A stretch of 64,000 nt of DNA from Candidatus Siliceabacter maunaloa (GTDB lineage: Bacteria; Actinomycetota; Thermoleophilia; Solirubrobacterales; Solirubrobacteraceae). A program made the translations under genes and the position numbers. Below the pieces are notes generated by a model. The model worked only from the letters and a program-made list of their open reading frames with translations, searched no databases and was not told where the DNA came from. The stretch covers positions 1 through 64,000 of the forward strand of contig JANDLV010000001.1 of assembly GCA_024330185.1 (NCBI GenBank), in the 5' to 3' direction. Below, piece by piece: positions 1 to 10,257 of this stretch (its first letter is position 1; every line of letters starts with the position of its first letter).

Positions 1-65
1 CGGCCTACATACCCCGGCGGTCAACCAATGCAGGCGACCGGCCATAGGGTCTAGCCTCGCACCCC

Positions 66-554
66 ATGGACGAGTCCTGGAAGCGCTTCGCCGCCCTCGC
101 CGTGGCCGTCGTGGCCATCATCGTCGCCTTCACCGTCTTCCAGCCGGCCGACGACGAGGCCACGGACGGCGACGACCAGGCTGCGCAGACGAGCGAGCCC
201 GCCGAGGAGGAGGAGTCCTCCGACGGGGACGCCGTGGGCGGCAGCGAGCCACTGCTGGGGGGCACCCGCAACGAGCCGGGCGCCGAGCCCGAGCCCGTGG
301 CGCTCGAGTTCGCGGACGGCGAGGTCGTCGGCGGCGTGCAGACCATCGAGATCACCTCGGGCGAGGAGATCGCCCTGACGGTGACCAGCGATGTCCAGGA
401 GGAGCTGCACGTCCACGGCGTCGATCTCTACGAGGATCTCCCGCCCGGCGAGGAGGCCGAGGTCACCTTCACCCCCGAGGCTGAGGGCATCTTCGAGATC
501 GAGCTGCACGATTCGGGCACGCAGATCGCGAGCTACGAGGTCTCCCCCTCGTAA
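66..554 (+). CDS. membrane-anchored cupredoxin-like protein
   Basis: This is a 162-residue protein. A single N-terminal hydrophobic segment (about residues 7-25) is followed by an acidic, low-complexity linker to about residue 75. The C-terminal half reads as a cupredoxin-like beta domain (EfeO/copper-oxidase type), with the stretch LHVHGVDLYEDLPPGEE and a terminal strand ending in IELHDSGTQI. The paired histidines could be metal ligands, but a full type-1 copper site is not obvious. It would sit outside the membrane, tethered by its N-terminus. A TAGCCT box at 52-57 lies 8 nt before the ATG, which suggests a leaderless transcript. The tandem repeat array starts directly after its stop. The fold call is inference from pattern and the partner is unknown. 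Confidence 0.75.
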   Translation: MDESWKRFAALAVAVVAIIVAFTVFQPADDEATDGDDQAAQTSEPAEEEESSDGDAVGGSEPLLGGTRNEPGAEPEPVALEFADGEVVGGVQTIEITSGEEIALTVTSDVQEELHVHGVDLYEDLPPGEEAEVTFTPEAEGIFEIELHDSGTQIASYEVSPS

Positions 555-560
555 CGTCGC

Positions 561-680
561 CGGAGGTCCGAACTTGAGAGGACCGCAGGCGAAAGCCGTT
601 CTCGGAGGTCCGAACTTGAGAGGACCGCAGGCGAAAGCCGTTCTCGGAGGTCCGAACTTGAGAGGACCGCAGGCGAAACC
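561..680. repeat. tandem 42-bp repeat, about 2.9 copies
   Basis: Three near-identical units start at 561, 603 and 645. Each opens with CGGAGGTCCGAACTTG, continues with AGAGGACCGCAGGCGAAA, and the first two end in GCCGTTCT. Inside each unit GGTCC and GGACC flank a 10-nt loop, so each could form a short hairpin. There are no spacers, so this is not a CRISPR. The array fills the gap between the cupredoxin-like gene and the S18 gene, whose likely -10 box (TACGCT, 691-696) follows the last copy. A related copy occurs at 36299-36332 on the other strand. Confidence 0.9.
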
Positions 681-706
681 CCTCCTTCGCTACGCTCCCT
701 CGCCGC

Positions 707-1015
707 ATGGCCCGCCCCCGCACCTCCAGCAAGCGCAAGCCCGTCCGCCCGGTCGGCAAGCGCAAGCGTCGCCAGATCAAGCCCGAGGACGAGGGACGGC
801 TCATCTACCGCGACCCCGAGTTCCTCATGCAGTTCCTGTCTCCCCGCGGAAAGATCCGCGCGCGGCGCCAGACCGGGCTCAGCCGTCGCCAGCAGGCCCG
901 CCTGGCCCGCGAGGTCAAGGTGGCCCGCGAGCTGGCCATCCTCCCCTACGTGGGCGAGGATCGCCGCGGCGACGGCGAGGAACGCCCGCGCCGCCGCCGC
1001 GACGACGACCGCTGA
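707..1015 (+). CDS. rpsR: ribosomal protein bS18, cysteine-free paralogue
   Basis: This 102-residue basic protein carries the S18 core: YRDPEFLMQFLSPRGKI, then ARRQTGLSRRQQARLAREVK and ARELAILPYV. S18 binds 16S rRNA next to S6 in the small-subunit platform. The N-terminal extension is all Lys/Arg/Pro/Ser and contains no cysteine, so this would be the zinc-independent (C-minus) form known from actinobacteria. The C-terminus is an Arg/Asp-rich tail. It is not in the usual rpsF-ssb-rpsR-rplI operon; its neighbours are a cupredoxin-like protein and aconitase, which fits a second, conditionally used copy. A TACGCT box at 691-696 lies 10 nt before the ATG. Whether a canonical S18 exists elsewhere cannot be seen here. 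Confidence 0.88.
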   Translation: MARPRTSSKRKPVRPVGKRKRRQIKPEDEGRLIYRDPEFLMQFLSPRGKIRARRQTGLSRRQQARLAREVKVARELAILPYVGEDRRGDGEERPRRRRDDDR

Positions 1016-1099
1016 TCTCGCGCCGGAGCGCGTGCCCGTAGGGTGAAGTCTGTTCGTCGTGCTGCCTGCCGACGCACCGAGCACCTGAGGAGGACCGAC

Positions 1100-3904
<2,805 letters not shown>

Positions 3905-3996
3905 CGCGGTCCGGACCGTTGCCTGACCGCGGGTGCGCTCCCGGACAGGCGCGCGAGCTGGAGGTGTCCAACGCCTGGAGTCGGTGGCCGGGTCGC

Positions 3997-4857
3997 TCAC
4001 TCGGCTGGGGCGTCTGTCGTGCTGTCCAGCCCGGTCAAGCGCCAGTCTCCGTGCACGATGCACCGCTGCTTCTCGATCTTGCCAACGGTGATCTTGGAGT
4101 CGCTGCGGTCGATCCGGAACTCCATGATCGGTCCGCGAGCGTCTACGACCTTGATGCGTGGAGCGTCAGCGTTGAACTCCGAGGCCGGAACGGCCTTCAG
4201 CACCTCGAAGTGGGACATGGGGATCTCGACCAGCTCGTAGTGCGGAGCTGGATCCACTTGGTAGTAGCGCAGGACGAAGATCCGACCGACCGCAGCGAGA
4301 AACTCGTCCAGGAACGCCATCGTCTTCTCGCGGCGCTTCCGTCCCGAGCGCATGTCTTGAATCCAGGCGGCCTCAGACAGCTTGGAGATGTGAAGTCTGT
4401 CGGCCTTCATGGATTTCGCGCCCTCGGTCTTCAGGGCAGTTTGCTCGCCATCCACGGTCACGTCGAAGAAGCGAGTCGTTCTGCTGGGCGCCTCATCCGT
4501 CGCGCGGCCCGCGGCACGACTGGCGGCAAGGAAGGCGTTCTCAAAGCTCAGGCGGTCCATCGGCGTTGTGTGGGTCGCATGGTGTGCCTGGAGACGCGCT
4601 CGGAACTCGGCGGCGAACTCGGCCGTGATCACCTTGCTCTCCGAGTCGATGGTCTCCTCGATCGGAAGCGCCATTGCCCGCGCCACGCCGAGAAGTTGAT
4701 TGACCTGCTGGTCGGATAGCTCGTGAACGACTGCAAATAGATCTGAGCGGGTACCGGACGCGTCTTTCGCGAGACCCTCCGCCAGCCGCCGCACCAGGGC
4801 CCGCGAGTCGTCGTCCAGCTCGCCGATGACGTGGGCCAGCTCGTCGCGAGGGCTCAT
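3997..4857 (-). CDS. type II restriction endonuclease, SmaI-like
   Basis: This is a 286-residue protein. The middle has FFDVTVDGEQTALKTEGAKS followed by LHISKLSEAAWIQDM. The C-terminal half has IFVLRYYQV, HYELVEIP and CIVHGDWRL. As I remember the SmaI sequence, it shares the LKTEAAK, LVEIP and CIVHG blocks in the same order, so I place this in that family of DNA-cutting enzymes. The acidic and lysine residues around DVTVDGEQTALK are candidate metal-site residues. Its ATG overlaps the stop of vsr (ATGA), and the C5 methylase lies upstream in the same operon, so it is the nuclease of a complete system. GC content is visibly lower than in the flanking genes, which is consistent with transfer. 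The recognition site is unknown. Confidence 0.78.
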   Translation of the reverse strand: MSPRDELAHVIGELDDDSRALVRRLAEGLAKDASGTRSDLFAVVHELSDQQVNQLLGVARAMALPIEETIDSESKVITAEFAAEFRARLQAHHATHTTPMDRLSFENAFLAASRAAGRATDEAPSRTTRFFDVTVDGEQTALKTEGAKSMKADRLHISKLSEAAWIQDMRSGRKRREKTMAFLDEFLAAVGRIFVLRYYQVDPAPHYELVEIPMSHFEVLKAVPASEFNADAPRIKVVDARGPIMEFRIDRSDSKITVGKIEKQRCIVHGDWRLTGLDSTTDAPAE

Positions 4858-5312
4858 GGGGTTGCCCTCGTGGCTACGACTTGAGCGATTCGCTCGACAG
4901 CAAGGTGCGGCGGTTCATGCTCCCAAACCCGAACGACCTTCCACCCGTCGGCAGCGAGTCGCGCGTCGGTATCCCGGTCCCGGCTCACGTTCTCTGCGAG
5001 CTTGCGGCGCCAGAAGCTCGCGTTGTTCATGGGCGAGGTGGCATGTTCGGGGCAGCCGTGCCAGAAGCAGCCGTCCACGAACACGGCTACCCGTGCGCGG
5101 GCGAACACGAGATCAACTTCGCGACGGGACCCCGCCAACAACCGCTGATGCAGGCGATAGCGAAGTCCGAGCGCATGAAGGCGCGTCCTGATGCGAAGCT
5201 CGACCGCTGTGTCGCGTTCGCGCTGTGCACGCATACGGGTGCGGACGACCTCATCGGCCGGAACCGGGTCGCGATTCAGCTTTCGATGACGTCCTCGGGG
5301 GTCAGGCTGCAT
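4854..5312 (-). CDS. vsr: very short patch repair endonuclease
   Basis: This 152-residue Vsr nicks next to T:G mismatches that arise when 5-methylcytosine deaminates, protecting sites methylated by the partner methylase. The family pattern is clear: TRMRAQRERDTAVELRIRT, then LHALGLRYRLH, REVDLVFARARVAVFVDGC continuing into FWHGC, and a final WKVVRVWEHE. The family's catalytic Asp falls in EVDLVF, and the zinc-binding Cys/His residues are in GCFWHGCPEH. I chose the ATG at 5312, which overlaps the methylase end by 37 bp. An ATG at 5363 would add unconserved residues, and a later ATG near the MRAQ block would remove conserved ones. The stop overlaps the nuclease start, so the three genes are probably translated as one operon. 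Confidence 0.93.
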   Translation of the reverse strand: MQPDPRGRHRKLNRDPVPADEVVRTRMRAQRERDTAVELRIRTRLHALGLRYRLHQRLLAGSRREVDLVFARARVAVFVDGCFWHGCPEHATSPMNNASFWRRKLAENVSRDRDTDARLAADGWKVVRVWEHEPPHLAVERIAQVVATRATP

Positions 5313-6523
5313 CCCGGAAGCACCATATCCGCGGGCCCGGGACGCTCGGCACCCAGGATCCAATGCACGAGCGCGGCGACCTGATACGAAACCAGCGGAG
5401 GAACTGCGTCACCCACGTGACGGTAGAGGTTGGTGAGGCTTGACGACACGAACTCGTAGTCGTCGGGGAAGCCCTGCAGCAGGGCGAGCTCGCGTACGGT
5501 GCAGAGCCGGTCCTGGTCCGGGTGAGCGTAGCGGCCGTTGCCGATGTGACCGCATTCCCGCTTGATGGTCGCGGCCGGCCTTTCCCATGCGAGCCGCCCG
5601 TAGACGTCAGGGTGACTCCCGAAATCGCGAATCGCGGCGCGCTTCTTCATCGAGGGCGTGAGTAGCTCGTCAGCGTCCGGGTGGTCGATCAGGTCGAACC
5701 ACGAACCGCCGTCACGAGGGATCGCCGCGAGCCGCCGCTGATTGACATCGGACGAGATCCGTGGAGAGACGTGCATCGGATCGTGCGCGTCAGCAACGCC
5801 CGCCGCTATTGGTGGCAAGTGAGCGATGGCGTGCCGAACGTGCTTCGCCTCCTGACGAACTTCGAGCCCCGTCCAGAGGTCCCTCAAGCCGAGAGCCGGA
5901 TGCTCCTCACGCACGGCTAGGACGAGGGCGCGTTCGCGACGTTGTGCAAGGCCGAACTCGGACAGGAAGTGGATATCGGGAACGACCCGATACCGCAGGT
6001 CTCGGAGCGTGGTTCGAAGCGCCTCGAAGTGCCGGGCGAATCGGCCCATGAGTAATTCGCGGGCGTTCTCGATCACGATGACCTCTGGCCCGAAGACGCG
6101 CGCAAACGCTCCGACGCGGCCCACGAGCGAGTTCCGCGTGTCGTCGACGATGTGGTTATGCGCCAGCGTCCGGGAGAATCCCGTGCACGGCGCGCATGCC
6201 GAGAGGACGGCGGGCCGATCCGGTAGTGACATCAGGTCCCGCAACTCCTCAGCCTCAAGCGTTCCCAAGTCGAGCGCGAGGGGTTCGATCCCGATGTTGC
6301 GCCTGAACGAGTCGTTGCAGCCGAGCGTGCCCAGTCCGCTGCTCGGCTTGCCGATCTCGGCGTCAACGGCCCCAACGACCTCAAAGGCCGGATGGCGATG
6401 AAAGCCACAGCTCATTCCGCCGGCCCCGGAGAAGAGGTCAAGGACCGAGTAAGTGGCGCGGGCGTGCCGAGATACCTCGGTGAGGGATGATCGACGCTCA
6501 AGCATGGGCAAGCCGAGGCGCAT
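5276..6523 (-). CDS. DNA (cytosine-5-)-methyltransferase
   Basis: This 415-residue C5 methylase shows the ordered family motifs. Motif I is VLDLFSGAGGMSCG (SAM binding). Motif IV is SACAPCTGFS, with the catalytic Cys after Pro. Motif VI is VIVIENARELL, motif VIII is QRRERALV, motif IX is LALLQGFPDDYEF and motif X is VGDAVPPLVS. The target-recognition region lies between VIII and IX and is short. It is the first gene of a methylase-vsr-nuclease operon and should protect the host from the SmaI-like enzyme; pairing with Vsr fits a 5-methylcytosine product. A TACCTT box at 6532-6537 lies 8 nt before the ATG at 6523, which favours that start over the internal ATG at 6505. Confidence 0.95.
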   Translation of the reverse strand: MRLGLPMLERRSSLTEVSRHARATYSVLDLFSGAGGMSCGFHRHPAFEVVGAVDAEIGKPSSGLGTLGCNDSFRRNIGIEPLALDLGTLEAEELRDLMSLPDRPAVLSACAPCTGFSRTLAHNHIVDDTRNSLVGRVGAFARVFGPEVIVIENARELLMGRFARHFEALRTTLRDLRYRVVPDIHFLSEFGLAQRRERALVLAVREEHPALGLRDLWTGLEVRQEAKHVRHAIAHLPPIAAGVADAHDPMHVSPRISSDVNQRRLAAIPRDGGSWFDLIDHPDADELLTPSMKKRAAIRDFGSHPDVYGRLAWERPAATIKRECGHIGNGRYAHPDQDRLCTVRELALLQGFPDDYEFVSSSLTNLYRHVGDAVPPLVSYQVAALVHWILGAERPGPADMVLPGCSLTPEDVIES

Positions 6524-6682
6524 CTGGCCGAAAGGTACCCGGCGTGTCGGAGGGATCGGAGTCTCCTTCGAGGGTTGCGGTCACCCTCATAGGCTCCGAA
6601 GCGATGAAGTTCGCCCCCCGATCATCCGGTGCTTTGTTTTTCCTGCTGACCGGCAAGCCTGGGCGGGCCGGAAGCCCTCCGC

Positions 6683-7252
6683 TCAGGCCGCCGGGATGGC
6701 CACCCGCAGGCGGCCGATCATGCGCTCCACCCGCTCGGCGTAGGCCTTGCCGTCGAGGCCCAGGGTCGAGGCGATCTCGGGGCCGGGCGTGCCGTCCAGC
6801 AGCATGCCGAGGATGGGCAGGTCCTCGGGGTCCAGGCGGCGGTTGGCCTCCTCGAGCTGCTCGCGGGTGACCGAGGGCAGCAAGGAGTCGCCCCGGGCCA
6901 CGGAGCGGATCGATTCGTAGAGCTCCTGGGCGGGAGCGCCCTTGTGCACCAGGCCGTCGGCGCCCGCCAGCACGGCGGGGATGGCCAGCGAGCCATCGGC
7001 GTAGGCCGAGTACAGCAGCACGGCCGGGGCGGGCAGCATCCGCTTGAGGCGGCGGCAGATCTGCAGGCCGTCCTCGCCCGGGATGTGGTAGTCGAGCACG
7101 ACCACGTCGGGGTGCGTGCGAGCCAGCAGGGGCTCGAGCTCGGCCGCGTTGGTGGCCGAGCCCAGAGGCACGAGCCCCGGCTCTGCGCGCAGCACGGCAC
7201 TCAGCCCCGCGCGCAGGGCGGGGTGGTCGTCGACGATGACCAGTCGGATCAT
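6683..7252 (-). CDS. NarL-type response regulator
   Basis: This 189-residue regulator has an N-terminal receiver with the acidic pair in VIVDDHPALRAG and the phospho-acceptor Asp in VVVLDYHIPGEDG. The threonine/serine position is in LLYSAYAD and the conserved Lys in DGLVHKGAP. The C-terminal domain (about residues 140-185) sits where a LuxR helix-turn-helix would be, but it is short and divergent (LPILGMLLDGTPGPEIASTL), so DNA binding is likely but not certain. Its start overlaps the stop of the sensor kinase gene (ATGA), so the two are coupled and the kinase is its presumed phospho-donor. The stimulus is not evident. Confidence 0.88.
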   Translation of the reverse strand: MIRLVIVDDHPALRAGLSAVLRAEPGLVPLGSATNAAELEPLLARTHPDVVVLDYHIPGEDGLQICRRLKRMLPAPAVLLYSAYADGSLAIPAVLAGADGLVHKGAPAQELYESIRSVARGDSLLPSVTREQLEEANRRLDPEDLPILGMLLDGTPGPEIASTLGLDGKAYAERVERMIGRLRVAIPAA

Positions 7253-8382
7253 GCGACCTCCTGGGAGACGGGGGTGAGAGGGACCTTCAGCGCGACGACG
7301 GTGCCGCCGCCCTCGGCGTGCTCGACCTCCAGCGTGCCACCGATGGTGGCGGCGCGCTCGCGCATCGAGCGCAGGCCGTTGGAACCGGGGCGCAGCTCGT
7401 CGGGCAGGCCGCAGCCGTCGTCGCGCACGGTGATGTGCAGCGTCTTGCGCGAGCCGCCGAGCTTCACGCTGATGTGCTGCGCCTCGGCGTGGCGCACGGC
7501 GTTGGTCAGCGCCTCGCCGGCGATGCGCGTGGCGTGGGCGGCCACCAGGGGCGGGAGGATCGGCGCGCGGCCCTGGACGCGGATGTCGGCCGGGGTGACG
7601 GCGCCCAGCTCCCGGGCACGCTGGGCGACGATCTCGCCCAGGGGGCGCCCGTCGATCGGGGTGCGCAGCTCGGCCACGCTGGTCTGCATGTCGCCGGTGG
7701 CCGCGCCCAGCTCACCCAGCGCCTGATCGAGCAGCGCGCGGTCGGTGTCCTGCACCCGGTCGCGGACCATCGTGAGGACGAGGTGCGCCGCGTGGACGCG
7801 CTGCTTGGCCGAGTCGTGCAGCTCCCACGCGATGCGCTGGCGCTCGGCCTGCACGGCGAGGCGCTCGGAGCGCTCGCGCTCCTCGCTCAGGCGGTTGAGC
7901 AGCCGCTGGGCGTAGGCCAGCGCGACGGCCACCATGAGCGGGGTGAGCACGCGCGTGGTGACCGTCTCCAGGCGCACGGCGCTGTCGACCGTGTTGGGCT
8001 CCAGCGTGGTGAGCAGGCCGACGACGAAGTAGCTGAGCGAGAAGGCGCCGCCCCAGGCGACGGCCTTGCGGAAGCCCAGCGCGGTGGCGGGCAGGATGAG
8101 CGAGGTGATGGCGAAGAGGTAGAACGGGGAGCGCCAGTTGCCGGCGACCAGGATCAGCCCGAAGCCGGCCACCGCGTCGATCATCCAGGCCGCGGGTGCG
8201 TACTGCAGCGCGGGCAGGCGGGCGAACGCCAAGCAGCTCACCGCGCAGTAGCCCAGGCACAACGACACGAGCAGCGCCGTGTCGGGCGTGTCGGTGGCCA
8301 GGAGCAGGATCGCCGCGACCGTCGCCGCGGCGATCCGCGTGACCAGGAAGAGGTCAAGCCAGCGGTTGGAGTGGTCGGTCAT
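7249..8382 (-). CDS. NarL-partner sensor histidine kinase
   Basis: This 377-residue kinase begins with several hydrophobic segments (about residues 10-165, five or six membrane spans). There is no large extracellular domain, so it probably senses within or near the membrane. The dimerisation helix has the phospho-acceptor His in IAWELHDSAKQRVHAAH, as in HisKA_3 kinases. The ATPase domain follows, with the N-box in AGEALTNAVRHAE, VRDDGCGLPDE, and NGLRSMRERAATIGG. It precedes and overlaps the response regulator gene. Its start lies only about 40 nt from that of the divergently transcribed M42 peptidase, with a palindromic control region between them (8396-8421). The ligand is unknown. Confidence 0.92.
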   Translation of the reverse strand: MTDHSNRWLDLFLVTRIAAATVAAILLLATDTPDTALLVSLCLGYCAVSCLAFARLPALQYAPAAWMIDAVAGFGLILVAGNWRSPFYLFAITSLILPATALGFRKAVAWGGAFSLSYFVVGLLTTLEPNTVDSAVRLETVTTRVLTPLMVAVALAYAQRLLNRLSEERERSERLAVQAERQRIAWELHDSAKQRVHAAHLVLTMVRDRVQDTDRALLDQALGELGAATGDMQTSVAELRTPIDGRPLGEIVAQRARELGAVTPADIRVQGRAPILPPLVAAHATRIAGEALTNAVRHAEAQHISVKLGGSRKTLHITVRDDGCGLPDELRPGSNGLRSMRERAATIGGTLEVEHAEGGGTVVALKVPLTPVSQEVA

Positions 8383-8395
8383 GGCGAGCCTTGAG

Positions 8396-8421
8396 CCTCG
8401 CAGGTAGCGTACGCTGCGAGG
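8396..8421. promoter_or_regulatory. inverted repeat with overlapping divergent -10 boxes
   Basis: CCTCGCAG (8396-8403) and CTGCGAGG (8414-8421) are perfect 8-bp arms around a 10-nt spacer. The centre contains the self-complementary AGCGTACGCT (8406-8415), so each strand presents a TACGCT hexamer suitable as a -10 box. The forward box sits 6 nt before the proposed ATC start of the peptidase. The reverse box lies about 23 nt before the kinase ATG. The symmetry suggests a dimeric regulator that could silence both directions, possibly the linked response regulator. That link is inference. Confidence 0.55.
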
Positions 8422-9486
8422 ATCGCCGCTCCGGAGGTCCTCCAGCGCCTGCTCACCGCCGCGGGGCCCTCGGGCCACGAGGGCGCGCCCGCCCTCGTGT
8501 GGCGCGAGGCGGCTGCCGCGTTCGCTGTGGTCGAGGGCGACCTGATGGGCTCCTCGACCGCACGGGTGGCGGGAACGCAGACCGACCCGCCCGGGCCGAC
8601 TCTCGCGATCATCGGCCACATCGACGAGATCGGCCTGATCGTCACCAACGTCGACGACAAGGGCTTCCTCGTCTTCGCCGGGATCGGCGGCTGGGACCCG
8701 CAGATCCTCGTCGGCCAGCGCGTCGAGGTGCTCACCGCCGGCGGGCCGGTGGCCGGGGTCATCGGCAAGAAGCCGATCCACCTGTTGCGCGAGGAGGAGC
8801 GAAAGAAGGTCGCCGAGCTGCGCGACCTGCACATCGACGTCGGCGCGGCGAGCGCCGAGGAGGCCGGCGAGGCCGTACGGGTGGGCGACGTCGCGGTCCT
8901 GGCCGGGGAGCCGCTCGAGCTGCACGGCGGGCGGGTGGCCTCGCGCGCGCTGGACAACCGCCTCGGAGCGTTCATCGCCCTGGAGGCCGCGCGTCTGGTC
9001 GCGCGTGACGGTGGCGCCCCCGGCGACGTGGTCGCGGTGGCCGGGGTGCAGGAGGAGGTCACCATGGCCGGCGCGCGCACGACCGCCTACGAGCTGCAGC
9101 CTGACGCGGCGATCGTCGTGGACGTCACGCACGCCTCCGACGCGCCGGGCATCGACGCGCGCGAGGTCGGCGAGCATCCGCTGGGCGGCGGCGCGGTGGT
9201 GGCCCGCGGGGCGACGCTGCACCCGGCCGTGAGCGGGCTGCTGCTCGACGTGGCGCGCGAGGACGGGATCGCCCACACCGTGGAGGCGACGACCGGCCGC
9301 ACGGGGACCGACGCCGACGCCGTCCACCTGACGCGCGGCGGGATTCCCACCGGCATGGTCTCGATCCCGCTGCGCTACATGCACTCGCCCGTCGAGGTGG
9401 TGCAGCTCTCGGACATCGAGGCCTGCGCGCAGCTCGTGGCCGCCTTTGCGCGGCGGCTGACGGCGGACGTCGCCTTCGCGCGGTGA
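8422..9486 (+). CDS. M42 family metallopeptidase, probable ATC start
   Basis: This M42 (glutamyl aminopeptidase/endoglucanase-like) enzyme is a cytosolic di-metal aminopeptidase. Expected ligands and catalytic residues are all present: His and Asp in IIGHIDEIG, Asp in RALDNRLG, the Glu pair in VQEEVT, Asp in VVDVTHA and His in RYMHSPVE. The conserved N-terminus APEVLQRLLTAAGPSGHEG is encoded from 8425, but no ATG, GTG or TTG lies between the upstream in-frame stop (8392-8394) and the GTG at 8497, which would cut it off. An ATC at 8422 lies 6 nt after a TACGCT box, so I propose initiation there on a leaderless mRNA (354 residues, normal family length). A sequencing error is the alternative. 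The stop overlaps the HAD gene. Confidence 0.87.
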   Translation: MAAPEVLQRLLTAAGPSGHEGAPALVWREAAAAFAVVEGDLMGSSTARVAGTQTDPPGPTLAIIGHIDEIGLIVTNVDDKGFLVFAGIGGWDPQILVGQRVEVLTAGGPVAGVIGKKPIHLLREEERKKVAELRDLHIDVGAASAEEAGEAVRVGDVAVLAGEPLELHGGRVASRALDNRLGAFIALEAARLVARDGGAPGDVVAVAGVQEEVTMAGARTTAYELQPDAAIVVDVTHASDAPGIDAREVGEHPLGGGAVVARGATLHPAVSGLLLDVAREDGIAHTVEATTGRTGTDADAVHLTRGGIPTGMVSIPLRYMHSPVEVVQLSDIEACAQLVAAFARRLTADVAFAR

Positions 9487-10178
9487 GCCGCCTCCTCCTG
9501 CTCTTCGACATCGACGGCACGCTGCTGCGGGGCGCCTCCGACGCCCACGCCGCCGCTGTCCACGAGGCGATCCGGGCGGTATGGGACTTGCCCGATCCGC
9601 GCGCCGCGCGGGTCGAGGCGGCGGGCCGGACCGACCCGGAGATCGTGCGCGCGATCCTGCTCAACCTGGGGGTGGACGCGGCTCGCATCGACGCGGGCAT
9701 GACCGACTTCCGCGTGGCCGCCGGCGAGGCCTACGGGCGCCTGGTGCCCGACGACCTCTCGGGGCGGGTCGTGCCGGGGATGGAGGCGGTGCTCGACGAG
9801 CTCGCCGGGCGGGAGGACGTAGTGCTGTCGCTGGTCACCGGCAACCTCGAGGTGATCGCACGGCTGAAGCTGCGCGCGGCGGGGATCGGCCGGCGGTTCG
9901 CATCGGGACAGGGGGGCTTCGGCTCGGACGACGAGGACCGGTCGGTGCTGCCGGGGGTCGCGCGGGCGCGGGCGGGGGACGATGGCCGGGCGTTCGCCCG
10001 CGAGCGGACGGTCGTGATCGGCGACACGCCGCGTGACATCGCGTGCGCGCGGGCGGATGGGGTGCGCTGCGTGGCGGTGACGACGGGGCCGTATGGGGCC
10101 ACCGAGCTGGCGGACGCCGACGCGGTGGTGGCTTCAGCGGGAGAGCTGTTGTGGGCGGTGGAGCGGTTGGTGGGGTAG
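9483..10178 (+). CDS. HAD-superfamily hydrolase, Gph-like
   Basis: This 231-residue haloacid dehalogenase-type phosphatase has motif I FDIDGTLLRG with the nucleophilic Asp and the acid/base Asp two residues later. Motif II is SLVTGN. A lysine for motif III is expected around AVIARLKLRAAG. Motif IV is VIGDTPRDIACARA. A helical cap domain sits between motifs I and II, as in phosphoglycolate phosphatase-like enzymes. The substrate cannot be set from sequence. The GTG start overlaps the peptidase stop (GTGA), so the two are translated together. The gene ends about 80 bp before the second restriction-modification cluster. Confidence 0.9.
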   Translation: MSRLLLLFDIDGTLLRGASDAHAAAVHEAIRAVWDLPDPRAARVEAAGRTDPEIVRAILLNLGVDAARIDAGMTDFRVAAGEAYGRLVPDDLSGRVVPGMEAVLDELAGREDVVLSLVTGNLEVIARLKLRAAGIGRRFASGQGGFGSDDEDRSVLPGVARARAGDDGRAFARERTVVIGDTPRDIACARADGVRCVAVTTGPYGATELADADAVVASAGELLWAVERLVG

Positions 10179-10257
10179 CAACAGCAGCAGCCGGACCGAT
10201 AAACGAACGTCTGTTCCCCCGTTCCGTCCGGGCTGGACGTTAGCTTTCGCGCGTGTG

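Noticed and set aside
561-680. CRISPR array
   Set aside because: The units are contiguous with no unique spacers, and no cas genes are nearby.
3907-3918. CGGTCCGGACCG palindrome after aconitase, as a terminator
   Set aside because: It has no loop and no T-run, so it is not a typical terminator. It could be chance in GC-rich sequence.
6524-6682. Regulatory RNA or terminator in the gap between methylase and response regulator
   Set aside because: The only T-run (GTTTTT) lies on the strand with no gene ending there, and no hairpin precedes it closely.
7249-9384. Kinase frame extended to 9384 on the reverse strand
   Set aside because: The extension is antisense to the M42 peptidase, and the ATG at 8382 gives a normal kinase length.
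8497-9486. GTG 8497 as the M42 peptidase start
   Set aside because: It would remove the conserved APEVLQRLLTAAGPSGHEG start that is plainly encoded upstream.
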